This document shows, piece after piece, positions 1-7,180 of a DNA stretch of 10,017 nucleotides. The translations under genes and the position numbers were made by a program. Numbering within the stretch: the stretch's first letter is position 1; every line of letters starts with the position of its first letter. The stretch spans positions 1 to 10,017 of the forward strand of contig CAKTVQ010000039.1 in assembly GCA_934630375.1 (NCBI GenBank). Reading direction: 5' to 3'. The notes under the pieces are model-generated. The model made no database searches, was not told the DNA's origin, and saw nothing but the letters and a program-made list of their open reading frames with translations. The DNA comes from an uncultured Collinsella sp. (GTDB lineage: Bacteria; Actinomycetota; Coriobacteriia; Coriobacteriales; Coriobacteriaceae).

Positions 1-852
1 TATGGCACCACCAAGGGCGGCATGCGCTTCCTGCTGCGCGACATCATCTCCAACAAGACGCTGTTCCAGCGCTCGGACAAGCCCTATGTTGTGATGATGG
101 GCACCAACATCATCTTTAACATGGACCTCAACACCATCATCGAGGCGCACGAGAACTCCGGCGCCCAGATGACCGTCGTGTACTGCAAGGCCACGCGCAA
201 CGTTGAGGACGAGACCAAGCTCGAGATTGGCGAGAACGGCCGTCTGACGGGCGTGAGCGCCGGCGTCGTGTACGGCGACAACGCGTCCATGGACTGCTGC
301 ATCGTCAACCGCGAGACCCTGCTCGAGATCATCGATCACTACCAGGCCGCCGACTATCTGGACCTGCTCGAGGCACTCCAGGGCGACTTTGGCAACATCG
401 ATGTGTGCAGCTACGAGTACAAGGGCGAGGTCGTGGGCGTGTTTAGCGAGAAGTCGCTGTATCGCCGCAGCATGGACCTGCTTGACCAGACCGTGGCCGA
501 CCAGCTCTTCGATCCCGAGCGCCCGATCCTGACCAAGGCACACGACGTGCCGCCCTCGCGCTACGCGACCGGCAGCCACGCGTGCAACTCGATCATCTCG
601 GCCGGCTGCATCATCAAGGGCACCGTGCGCAACTCGATCCTGTCGCGCGGCGTTGTGGTTGAGGAAGGCGCTTCGGTGACCAACTCGATCATCAACCAGA
701 GCTGCATCATCAAGAGCGGCGCACGCGTCGAGAACGCCATCCTGGACAAGAACAACGTGGTTCCCACCAACACCGAGCTTCGCGGCACGCCCGAGAACAT
801 CCTGGTGCTGGGCAAGGCTCCGTTAACTTCTGACACCACCATCGTACGTTAA
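1..852 (+). CDS. glgD: GlgD, glucose-1-phosphate adenylyltransferase regulatory subunit (5' end missing)
   Basis: The reading frame is open from base 1, so the gene begins outside the window; 283 codons plus a TAA stop are visible and the family is about 370 residues. GlgD is the non-catalytic or weakly catalytic partner of GlgC in the ADP-glucose pyrophosphorylase complex, which makes ADP-glucose from glucose-1-phosphate and ATP in the cytoplasm. Visible residues 1-180 are the end of the nucleotidyltransferase fold. Visible residues 196-255 form the hexapeptide-repeat left-handed beta-helix (pattern NSIISAGCIIKGTV, then NSILSRGVVV, then NSIINQSCII). GlgC enzymes carry a GDHIYKMDY-like signature; here it reads MGTNIIFNMDL (visible residues 33-43), the degenerate form expected of GlgD. 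That is why I call GlgD and not GlgC. glgC is probably just upstream, outside the window. glgA follows 90 bp downstream on the same strand. Confidence 0.9.
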   Translation, partial: YGTTKGGMRFLLRDIISNKTLFQRSDKPYVVMMGTNIIFNMDLNTIIEAHENSGAQMTVVYCKATRNVEDETKLEIGENGRLTGVSAGVVYGDNASMDCCIVNRETLLEIIDHYQAADYLDLLEALQGDFGNIDVCSYEYKGEVVGVFSEKSLYRRSMDLLDQTVADQLFDPERPILTKAHDVPPSRYATGSHACNSIISAGCIIKGTVRNSILSRGVVVEEGASVTNSIINQSCIIKSGARVENAILDKNNVVPTNTELRGTPENILVLGKAPLTSDTTIVR

Positions 853-883
853 CGTTGGCACCGCAACATCGCTCGTAACATGT

Positions 884-919
884 AGAATAGCCGCCCGGTT
901 TGTGCCAGGCGGCTATTCT
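884..919 (+). other. 12-bp perfect hairpin in the glgD-glgA gap
   Basis: AGAATAGCCGCC (884-895) pairs perfectly with GGCGGCTATTCT (908-919) around a 12-nt loop. It begins 31 nt after the glgD stop and ends 13 nt before the glgA Shine-Dalgarno. No T-run follows (the next bases are CGAATTGCAAC), so it does not look like a standard intrinsic terminator. An mRNA processing or stability element, or an attenuator tuning glgA relative to glgD, are possible readings. The structure is seen directly; the role is inferred. Confidence 0.6.
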
Positions 920-932
920 CGAATTGCAACAT

Positions 933-938
933 GGGAGA
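933..938 (+). promoter_or_regulatory. Shine-Dalgarno deciding the glgA start
   Basis: GGGAGA lies 4 nt before the ATG at 943. It overlaps the in-frame upstream ATG at 931, so that earlier ATG has no ribosome site of its own. Residues encoded from 943 (MADSSKKMQIVFASAECAPF) lead directly into the conserved GlgA N-terminus, so I start glgA at 943. Confidence 0.65.
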
Positions 939-942
939 CAAT

Positions 943-3273
943 ATGGCAGATTCCAGCAAAAAGATGCAGATCGTGTTTGCCTCGGCCGAGTGCGCACCGT
1001 TTGTGAAGACCGGTGGCCTGGGCGACGTGGCGGGCTCGCTGCCTGCGGCGCTTGTGCGCGCCGGCGCCGAGGTTATCGTGATGGTGCCCAAGTACGCCAC
1101 CATCAAGGACGAGTACAAGGCGCAGATGGAGCACTTTGCCGACTTTTACGTGAGCCTGGGCTGGCGCAACGAGTACTGCGGACTCGAGAAGCTCGAGAAC
1201 GACGGCGTCACCTATATGTTTATCGACAACGAGCGCTACTTTGCGCGCGACTATCCGTACGGCTTCTTTGACGATGGCGAGCGCTTTGCGTTCTTCTCCA
1301 AGGCCATCACCGAGAGCCTGCAGCACCTGCCGGCCGGCTTTGAGTGCGACATCCTGCACTGCAACGACTGGCAGACGGCACTGGCCCCCGTGTTTTTGCG
1401 CGAGTTCTACCAGGGCCTGCCGCTGTACGACCGCGTCAAGACCGTGTTCTCGATCCACAACGTGGCGTTCCAGGGCCAGTTTAGCGACACCGTGATGGAG
1501 GACATCCTGGGCGTGGCGCATATTCCGGCGGCCGCCTCGCAGCTGCGTTGCGACGCCTGCAGCGTCAACTACATGCTGGGCGCGCTGCGCTATGCCGACG
1601 CCATCACCACGGTGAGCCCCACCTATGCCAGCGAGATCCAGACGCCCGAGTTTGGCGAGGGACTGGACGGCGTGCTGCGCGAGCGCTCCTACGCGCTGCA
1701 GGGCATTTTGAACGGCATCGACGTCGCAGGCTTTGACCCGGCAACCGACAAGCGCATTGCCGCCAACTACACCGTTGATGACCGCTCCGGCAAGGCCGTT
1801 TGCAAGGCCAAGCTGCAGGAAGAGCTGGGGCTCGAGGTTCGCGACGACCGTCCGCTGATGGTGATGGTCACGCGTCTGACGCGCCAGAAGGGCATGGACC
1901 TGGTCATGTATGCGCTCGACCGCATTTTGGCCGGCGGCGTGCAGGTGGCGGTGCTGGGAACCGGCGACCGCGACTACGAGGACGGCCTGCGCTACTTCCA
2001 GGACAAGTACCCCGGCACCATGGCCGCGCGCATCGAGTTCGACCCGGCACTGTCGCAGCGTATGTATGCCGCTGCCGACATGTTCCTGATGCCTTCGAAG
2101 TTTGAGCCCTGCGGCCTGTCGCAGATCATCGCTATGCGCTACGGCACCCTGCCCATCGTGCGCGAGACCGGTGGCCTGAAGGACACCGTGATTCCGTACA
2201 ACGAGTTTACCGGCGAGGGCACGGGTTTCTCGTTTAGCAACTTTAACGGCGACGAGATGGGCGACGCCGTGTTCCGCGCGGCACGCCTGTTCTGGGATAA
2301 CCGTGATGCCTGGAACCAGCTGGTCACGCAGGCCATGAGCCAGGACTTTAGCTGGACGCGCTCGGCCGATAAGTATCTGGATCTGTACTTCTTTATGCAT
2401 CCGGAGATTGAGAGGCCGGCGGCTGTGGTTGAGGCTGCGGTTGCTGAGCCGGTGGCCGCTGAGCCGGAGCCCAAGGCCGAGGAGAAGCCGGTTGAGGCTA
2501 CTCCCGAGATAAAGGCCGAGGCCACAGCAGAGGCTGCTCCCGAGCCCGAGGCCAAGCCGGCTGCGAAGCCTGCCGCCAAGAAGACCACGACGCGCAAGAC
2601 GACGACCAAGAAGGCTACGACGGCCAAGGCTGCAGCTACCAAGACTGCCGCAGCTAAGACGACTGCTGCTAAGGCAACGACGACGCGCAAGCGCACGACT
2701 GCCGCTGCCAAGAAGGCCGCCGAGGTTGAGGCTGCTCCCGAGGTAAAGGCCGAGGCCAAGACTGAGGCACCTGCTGTTGAGGCCAAGCCCGCGGCAAAGG
2801 CTCCGGCAAAGACCGCTGCCAAGAAGACGACCGCGGCTAAGGCTACGACTGCCAAAAAGACTACGGCTTCGAAGACGACGGCCACCAAGACCGCCACGAC
2901 GAAAGCCGCAGCAAAGCCTGCTGCCAAGGTCGAGGAGACGCCCGTCGAGCCCAAGGCCGAGGCAACCGTGGAGGCCAAGCCCGCCGCCAAGACCACCACG
3001 CGCAAGCGCACCACGACGACGGCCAAGAAGACCACGACCAAGGCCGCTGCCCCCAAGGCAGAAGCCAAGCCCGAGGTTAAGGCCGAACCGGCACCGAAGG
3101 CTGCCGAGGTTAAGGCAGAGACCAAGGTCGCTCCGAAGGCTGAGGCAAAGGTCGAGGCAAAGCCCGAGCCCGCCAAGGAGGCTCCGGTCTCCCCCGCCGC
3201 TTCGGCTGAGGAAAAGGCACCGTCCAAGAAGACTTCCGTCCGCAAGGCCACGGCCACCCGCAAGCGCCGCTAA
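943..3273 (+). CDS. glgA: Glycogen synthase GlgA with a long histone H1-like C-terminal tail
   Basis: Cytoplasmic ADP-glucose-dependent glycogen synthase (GT5, GT-B fold), which adds alpha-1,4 glucosyl units to glycogen. Residues 1-~485 are a complete enzyme, matching the usual ~480-residue length. ADP-glucose-binding KTGGLGDV is at 22-29 (E. coli Lys15 equivalent). Also present are HCNDWQTALAP, SIHNVAFQG, TTVSPTYASEI, GILNGID and MVTRLTRQKGMDL. EPCGLSQ begins at Glu388 (E. coli Glu377 equivalent). From about residue 487 to 776 the protein continues in frame into a low-complexity tail of Ala, Lys, Thr, Glu, Pro and a little Arg. Acidic/proline stretches alternate with basic TTTRKTTTKK-type stretches, and it ends in RKATATRKRR. 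Ordinary GlgA lacks this tail. It resembles tails of histone H1-like and HupB-type bacterial proteins, but its function here is unknown. The ATG at 931 is an alternative start. A 15-bp terminator hairpin follows the stop. Confidence 0.95.
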   Translation: MADSSKKMQIVFASAECAPFVKTGGLGDVAGSLPAALVRAGAEVIVMVPKYATIKDEYKAQMEHFADFYVSLGWRNEYCGLEKLENDGVTYMFIDNERYFARDYPYGFFDDGERFAFFSKAITESLQHLPAGFECDILHCNDWQTALAPVFLREFYQGLPLYDRVKTVFSIHNVAFQGQFSDTVMEDILGVAHIPAAASQLRCDACSVNYMLGALRYADAITTVSPTYASEIQTPEFGEGLDGVLRERSYALQGILNGIDVAGFDPATDKRIAANYTVDDRSGKAVCKAKLQEELGLEVRDDRPLMVMVTRLTRQKGMDLVMYALDRILAGGVQVAVLGTGDRDYEDGLRYFQDKYPGTMAARIEFDPALSQRMYAAADMFLMPSKFEPCGLSQIIAMRYGTLPIVRETGGLKDTVIPYNEFTGEGTGFSFSNFNGDEMGDAVFRAARLFWDNRDAWNQLVTQAMSQDFSWTRSADKYLDLYFFMHPEIERPAAVVEAAVAEPVAAEPEPKAEEKPVEATPEIKAEATAEAAPEPEAKPAAKPAAKKTTTRKTTTKKATTAKAAATKTAAAKTTAAKATTTRKRTTAAAKKAAEVEAAPEVKAEAKTEAPAVEAKPAAKAPAKTAAKKTTAAKATTAKKTTASKTTATKTATTKAAAKPAAKVEETPVEPKAEATVEAKPAAKTTTRKRTTTTAKKTTTKAAAPKAEAKPEVKAEPAPKAAEVKAETKVAPKAEAKVEAKPEPAKEAPVSPAASAEEKAPSKKTSVRKATATRKRR
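2401..3270 (+). repeat. Low-complexity, imperfectly repeated tail-coding segment of glgA
   Basis: About 290 codons dominated by GCN (Ala), AAG/AAA (Lys), ACN (Thr), GAG (Glu) and CCN (Pro). Short nucleotide blocks recur; for example the 17-mer GCCAAGAAGACCACGAC occurs at 2575-2591 and 3022-3038. At protein level the block TTTRK(T/R)TT is seen three times, interleaved with EVKAEAK / PAAKPAAK-like blocks. The repeats are imperfect and codon choice varies between copies, so this looks like an established coding low-complexity region and not a recent slippage array. Such regions can vary in length between strains. Confidence 0.85.
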
Positions 3274-3303
3274 TCCGGACGATTCAAAATCCAATCCTTA
3301 ATA

Positions 3304-3340
3304 AACAAGAGGGTGTCGTTAACCGCGACGCCCTCTTGTT
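3304..3340 (+). terminator. Intrinsic terminator after glgA
   Basis: AACAAGAGGGTGTCG (3304-3318) pairs with CGACGCCCTCTTGTT (3326-3340) in a 15-bp stem with one G-T wobble and a 7-nt loop. It lies 30 bp after the glgA stop. The 3' side ends in T-rich sequence (CTTGTTCTATTGATTT) and the 5' side begins A-rich, which could allow termination on either strand. The trailing T-run is interrupted, so efficiency is uncertain. Confidence 0.7.
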
Positions 3341-3368
3341 CTATTGATTTGGTAAAACGATTTTCTAG

Positions 3369-3399
3369 CACAGCCGTTCGCCGATAGTGAACGGCTGTG
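3369..3399 (+). terminator. Second hairpin downstream of glgA (possible tandem terminator)
   Basis: CACAGCCGTTC (3369-3379) pairs perfectly with GAACGGCTGTG (3389-3399) around a 9-nt loop, followed by GTTTATAC. TTTTCT lies just upstream. It sits 28 bp beyond the first terminator and before the putative promoter of the fusion gene. A backup terminator is the simplest reading; a structured leader element is the alternative. Confidence 0.5.
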
Positions 3400-3424
3400 G
3401 TTTATACAACTAAAGTGCAACGGA

Positions 3425-3430
3425 TATACT
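3425..3430 (+). promoter_or_regulatory. Possible -10 box for the GH13-GH77 gene
   Basis: TATACT is a good -10 match in an AT-richer stretch between the terminator hairpins and the ATG at 3491. The best -35 candidate at ordinary spacing is only TTTATA (3401-3406), a poor match. A promoter somewhere in 3400-3480 is expected because a terminator pair separates this gene from glgA, but this exact box is weakly supported. Confidence 0.3.
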
Positions 3431-3490
3431 TAGGAACTGTGCGTTAAGCCATGACCCGTTGGCCATGATTGTATAGAACTGGACCATACT

Positions 3491-6400
3491 ATGAGATTGA
3501 TTCACAACAGCCGCCTGCCTCAGTTTCGCACTCCGTTTGGCGCTGTGACCACAGGAACGACCCTCTCGCTTTCGGTGATTTTGGAGGACGCCGATCCCAA
3601 CCAGGCAACGCTTACGCTGCGCACCTGGGTCGATGAGATCGGGGAATCACTGTATCCCATGACGCACGAGGGCGACGGCATCTTTACCGCCGAGCTGGAG
3701 TGTGCCGAGCCCTGTCTAATCTGGTACAGCTTTATATGCAATATCGAGGGCCAGCCCGAGGTCCGCTTGGGCGCACCGCAGGGTCGCACCGGCGGCGAGG
3801 GTGTAACCTACGACTACGCCGAGGTTCCGTCCTTCCAGGTTACCGTCTACAAGCACCGCGAGAACCGTCCCACTTGGTACGAGCGCGGCATGGTCTACCA
3901 GATCTTCCCCGACCGTTACGCCCGCGACGAGCACTGGCGCGAGCGCACAATGGCAGAGCTCGAAAAGCCTCGTAAGGGCATTCAGCGTCGCATGGTAGAG
4001 GATTGGAACGAGCCGCCCGTCTACGAGCGCGCCGAAGACGGCTCCATTAAGACGTGGGACTTCTACGGAGGCTCGCTCAAGGGCATCCAAGAAGACCTGC
4101 CGCGCATTGCCGAGCTGGGCTTTACGGCCATCTACCTCAACCCCATCTTTGAGGCCGCGAGCAACCATCGCTACGACACGGCTGACTACACAAAAATTGA
4201 CCCGATTCTGGGCACCGAACAGGACTTTACCGAACTGTGCCAGGCGGCCGAGAAGCTGGGCATTTCCATTATTCTGGACGGCGTCTTCAACCACACGGGC
4301 GACGACTCGATCTACTTCAATCGCTATGGCAACTACCCCGGCGTAGGTGCATGGCAGAGTGAGGATTCGCCGTGGCGCGATGCGTTTACCTTCCACGAGG
4401 ACGGCTCGTACGACTGCTGGTGGGGCGTGGGTAATATGCCCGCCATCAACGAGAACTCCGAGCTTGTGCGCGACAGGATTCTGAGCGAGGACGGCATCAT
4501 CCGCAAGTGGCTGCGCGCCGGTGCTCACGGCTGGCGTCTGGATGTGGCCGACGAGCTTTCTGACGACTTCCTGGCCGAGATCAAGAAGGCTGTACTTGCC
4601 GAAAAGCCTGATGCACTGTTGCTCGGCGAGGTCTGGGAAGATGCCTCCAACAAGATCAGCTACGGCCATCTGCGCCGCTACCTGCAGGGCTCCGAGCTGG
4701 ACTCTGCTATGGATTACCCCTTCCGCGACATGGTCATCGGCTTTTTGATGGGCTACAAAAACGCCTACCAGGCAGCCGAGGACATCGAGACCCTGCGCGA
4801 AAACTATCCGAGCGAGGCATTGTCCTGCGCGCTCAATCTGCTCTCGAGCCACGACCGTCCGCGCATTATTTCGGTTCTTGGCGGCGGCCCCGACGAGTCG
4901 CAGCTGCCCGAGTGCGAGCGCAGCAAATGGCGTCTGGACGAAGGCGCAATGGGCCTGGCCAAGAGCCGTTTTTGGCTCGCGACGCTCATGCAGATGACCT
5001 TCCCCGGCGTGCCTTCGATTTACTACGGCGACGAGTACGGCCTGGAGGGCCTTACCGACCCGGGCAACCGTCGCACGCTGCCGACCAAAGAAGACCTGCA
5101 CGACTTCGACACGCTCGCGATCGTCAAGAACGCCTCGGCCGTGCGCCGTGCGCTGCCGTTTATGATCGACGGCGAGATCAAGGCCTTCGCGCTCAACGAC
5201 GAGGTGCTGGCCTACAACCGCACGGGCAAGGGCGGCGAGTCCGCGACCGTCATCATCAACCGCAGCCTGCGCAATTCGCATCGCGTGACGATCCCGGCGC
5301 TCGGCGAATGTGCAAGCGACGTCATTAGCGGCCACGAGTGCGTGATCCACAACGGCACGGTCACGCTCGATCTGTATCCGCTGGGCTCTTCGATCATCTA
5401 CCACCACGCCGAGCAGCGCCTACAGGAGCCGCTCGATCACGGCGCGGGCGTCGTGTGCCATATCACCTCGGTGCCGACCGACGACGGCAAGCCCGGCACG
5501 ATCGGCGCGCCCACGCGTCGCTTTATCGACCATCTGGCCGCCATGGGCATGCGCTACTGGCAGGTCCTGCCCGTCAACCCGACGGACTTCTTCCGCTCCC
5601 CTTACGCCGGCCCTTCGGCCTTTGCAGGCAATATCGACCTGCTGCCAGAGTCGCATGAGGAGCTGGCCGCCGACTTTAAGGTCTGGAAAGCCCGTGGTGG
5701 CGAGGATGCCGATCCGCTCTACACCGCGTTTAAACATCGCAACGCCGACTGGCTCGAGAAGTACTGCGTCTACATGGCCGTCAAGAAGTACTTTGAAGGC
5801 GAATCGCGCCATGATTGGCCGGCCGATGTCGCGCGCTACAATGAGCATCTGAATGACGATAAGCGCTTCCACGACGAGGCCGAGCTGCAGGCATACATGC
5901 AGTATCGCTTTGACCTGGCCTGGTGCGAGCTCATGAACTACGCACACAAAAAGGGCATCGAGGTTATTGGCGATATTCCGATGTATGTGTCCGACGATTC
6001 GGCCGACGCGTGGAGCGAGCCCGAGAACTTCTGGCTGTCCGATACCGGCAAGGCGATTGAAATTTCTGGCGCGCCGCCCGACAACTTTGCACCCGAAGGC
6101 CAGGTGTGGGGCAACCCCACCTTCCGCTGGGATCACATGAAGGAGAACGGCTATCGTTGGTGGATGGACCGTCTACGTCGTGCGTTCTCGCTCTACGACC
6201 GTGTACGCCTGGACCACTTCCTGGGCTTCCACAGCTACTTTAGCATTCCCGCGGGCAAGGCCTGCGCCGACGGCCGCTGGCTGGCCGGCCCAGGCAAGGA
6301 CTTGTTCCAGACTGCCTACGACGAGCTGGGTCCGCTCAACTTTATCGCCGAGGACCTGGGCTATCTGACACCCGGTGTTCGTGCGATGGGCTCGACCTGC

Positions 6401-6787
6401 GGTTTCCCCGGTATGGACGTGCTGGAGTTTAGCGATTACGACGTCCGAAACGGCGTGCATCCCACGCCGGGCAAGATTCTGTACACCTCGACCCACGACA
6501 CGTCGACGCTCGCCGGTTGGTGCACGCGCTCCTTTGCAGGCGGCGACGAGCCGAGCGGAGTTGAGTTCGCCGGCAAACTGATGAGTGACGCGCTCGCAAG
6601 CGACGCTCCTCTTGTGATGATGCCGCTGCAGGACGTGCTGGGGTTGGGCGACGATGCGCGCATGAACGTGCCGGGTGTCGCCACGGGCAACTGGACTTGG
6701 CAGGCCAAAGAGGCTGATATTGAGGCAGCTGAGAATAAAACTGCACAGCTCCTGCGAAGCACCCATAGATTCTGGGGCGAAGCGTGA
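3491..6787 (+). CDS. Fusion of GH13 alpha-amylase/neopullulanase-type enzyme and GH77 4-alpha-glucanotransferase (MalQ-like)
   Basis: A 1098-residue protein containing two enzymes; no signal peptide is seen, so it is probably cytoplasmic. Residues 1-~125 are a beta-sandwich of the CBM34/N-domain type common in neopullulanases. Residues ~129-560 are a GH13 barrel: WYERGMVYQIFPDR, GVFNHTGDDS, nucleophile Asp351 (GWRLDVADEL), acid/base Glu380 (LLGEVWED) and Asp455 (LSSHDRPR). A GH13 C-terminal beta domain runs to ~640. Residues ~646-1098 are a GH77 amylomaltase: QVLPVNPTDFFRSPY, nucleophile Asp908 (VRLDHFLGF), acid/base Glu954 (IAEDLG) and Asp1003 (STHDTSTLAGW). All catalytic residues of both units appear intact. 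The pair would hydrolyse or debranch alpha-glucans and then disproportionate the maltooligosaccharides, fitting glycogen turnover beside glgD and glgA. The ribosome site is weak (GGA, 7 nt before ATG). The GH13 subfamily and bond specificity cannot be settled by eye. Confidence 0.93.
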   Translation: MRLIHNSRLPQFRTPFGAVTTGTTLSLSVILEDADPNQATLTLRTWVDEIGESLYPMTHEGDGIFTAELECAEPCLIWYSFICNIEGQPEVRLGAPQGRTGGEGVTYDYAEVPSFQVTVYKHRENRPTWYERGMVYQIFPDRYARDEHWRERTMAELEKPRKGIQRRMVEDWNEPPVYERAEDGSIKTWDFYGGSLKGIQEDLPRIAELGFTAIYLNPIFEAASNHRYDTADYTKIDPILGTEQDFTELCQAAEKLGISIILDGVFNHTGDDSIYFNRYGNYPGVGAWQSEDSPWRDAFTFHEDGSYDCWWGVGNMPAINENSELVRDRILSEDGIIRKWLRAGAHGWRLDVADELSDDFLAEIKKAVLAEKPDALLLGEVWEDASNKISYGHLRRYLQGSELDSAMDYPFRDMVIGFLMGYKNAYQAAEDIETLRENYPSEALSCALNLLSSHDRPRIISVLGGGPDESQLPECERSKWRLDEGAMGLAKSRFWLATLMQMTFPGVPSIYYGDEYGLEGLTDPGNRRTLPTKEDLHDFDTLAIVKNASAVRRALPFMIDGEIKAFALNDEVLAYNRTGKGGESATVIINRSLRNSHRVTIPALGECASDVISGHECVIHNGTVTLDLYPLGSSIIYHHAEQRLQEPLDHGAGVVCHITSVPTDDGKPGTIGAPTRRFIDHLAAMGMRYWQVLPVNPTDFFRSPYAGPSAFAGNIDLLPESHEELAADFKVWKARGGEDADPLYTAFKHRNADWLEKYCVYMAVKKYFEGESRHDWPADVARYNEHLNDDKRFHDEAELQAYMQYRFDLAWCELMNYAHKKGIEVIGDIPMYVSDDSADAWSEPENFWLSDTGKAIEISGAPPDNFAPEGQVWGNPTFRWDHMKENGYRWWMDRLRRAFSLYDRVRLDHFLGFHSYFSIPAGKACADGRWLAGPGKDLFQTAYDELGPLNFIAEDLGYLTPGVRAMGSTCGFPGMDVLEFSDYDVRNGVHPTPGKILYTSTHDTSTLAGWCTRSFAGGDEPSGVEFAGKLMSDALASDAPLVMMPLQDVLGLGDDARMNVPGVATGNWTWQAKEADIEAAENKTAQLLRSTHRFWGEA

Positions 6788-6831
6788 TAAAACCCCCGAT
6801 ATAGGGTACAGTTACAGACGTTTGAATTTAT

Positions 6832-6853
6832 GCGGGCAGAGCGATCTGCCCGC
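6832..6853 (+). terminator. Hairpin between the GH13-GH77 gene and fmdB
   Basis: GCGGGCAGA (6832-6840) pairs perfectly with TCTGCCCGC (6845-6853) around a GCGA tetraloop, followed by only three T residues. It is 44 bp after the fusion gene stop and 22 bp before the fmdB ATG. It may act as a weak terminator or attenuator, so fmdB may be partly co-transcribed with the upstream gene. Confidence 0.5.
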
Positions 6854-6864
6854 TTTGCGGTGAA

Positions 6865-6871
6865 AAGGAAG
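6865..6871 (+). promoter_or_regulatory. Shine-Dalgarno of fmdB
   Basis: AAGGAAG lies 4 nt before the ATG at 6876. It is the clearest ribosome-binding site on the + strand of this window and fixes the start of the small zinc-ribbon gene. Confidence 0.7.
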
Positions 6872-6875
6872 TATT

Positions 6876-7112
6876 ATGGCGCGCTACGATTACAAGTGCT
6901 CGAGCTGCGGCAACGTGTTTGAGGTTGAGCATCCCATGTCCGAGACCCCCGAGGTCGTGTGCCCGAGCTGCGGTTCTCCGGCTGCAAAGACGTTCTCGGC
7001 CAGCGGCATCAAGTTTGAAGGCAGCGGCTTCTACAACACCGATCAGCGAAGCGGCGGCTCCAGCACCAGCGCAACGAGCGGCTGCTGCGCCAACTGCCCG
7101 CACAGCCACTAG
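6876..7112 (+). CDS. FmdB-family zinc-ribbon protein
   Basis: A 78-residue protein starting MARYDYKCSSCGNVFEVEHP, the hallmark N-terminus of the FmdB/CxxC_CXXC_SSSS regulatory-protein family. Cys8-X2-Cys11 and Cys29-X2-Cys32 form a single zinc ribbon. KTFSASGIKFEGSGFYNTD (residues ~38-56) is the usual family continuation. The extreme C-terminus adds a second Cys/His cluster (Cys70, Cys71, Cys74, His76, His78) after a Ser/Gly/Thr linker, which might bind a second metal ion. The family takes its name from a putative regulator of the formamidase operon in Methylophilus, but the function of most members is unknown. The gene stands alone, with its own ribosome site and a strong terminator 3 nt... 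within 45 bp after the stop. Confidence 0.9.
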   Translation: MARYDYKCSSCGNVFEVEHPMSETPEVVCPSCGSPAAKTFSASGIKFEGSGFYNTDQRSGGSSTSATSGCCANCPHSH

Positions 7113-7117
7113 AAACC

Positions 7118-7155
7118 AATCAGCCCCGCGAACGACACCGATCGCGGGGCTGATT
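7118..7155 (+). terminator. Strong intrinsic terminator after fmdB
   Basis: AATCAGCCCCGCGA (7118-7131) pairs perfectly with TCGCGGGGCTGATT (7142-7155) in a 14-bp GC-rich stem with a 10-nt loop, followed by CTTTAA. It begins 5 bp after the fmdB stop. On the minus strand the stem is followed by TTGGTTTCT, so it could also stop transcripts arriving from rsmB. Confidence 0.85.
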
Positions 7156-7180
7156 CTTTAACTACCCAGGCATCTCTATG

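Noticed and set aside
1..852. Partial gene as glgC rather than glgD
   Set aside because: The GDHIYKMDY-type substrate signature is degenerate (MGTNIIFNMDL), as expected of GlgD.
855..888. Promoter TTGGCA ... TAGAAT before glgA
   Set aside because: The spacing is 22 bp, too long for a standard promoter, and TAGAAT forms part of the hairpin arm.
2401..3270. The Lys/Ala-rich tail as a separate histone-like gene
   Set aside because: No stop, ATG with ribosome site or terminator separates it from the glycogen synthase; the frame is continuous.
2401..3270. The repeated tail DNA as a CRISPR or tandem repeat array
   Set aside because: Repeats are short, imperfect and explained by biased amino-acid composition; there are no constant-length spacers.
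913..3294. 793-codon open frame on the minus strand opposite glgA
   Set aside because: It is an antisense shadow produced by high GC and few stops. The plus strand encodes a clear glycogen synthase, and the antisense product is low-complexity with no family resemblance.
3716..5407. 563-codon minus-strand open frame opposite the GH13 region
   Set aside because: Antisense shadow; the plus-strand frame has conserved catalytic motifs and the antisense has none.
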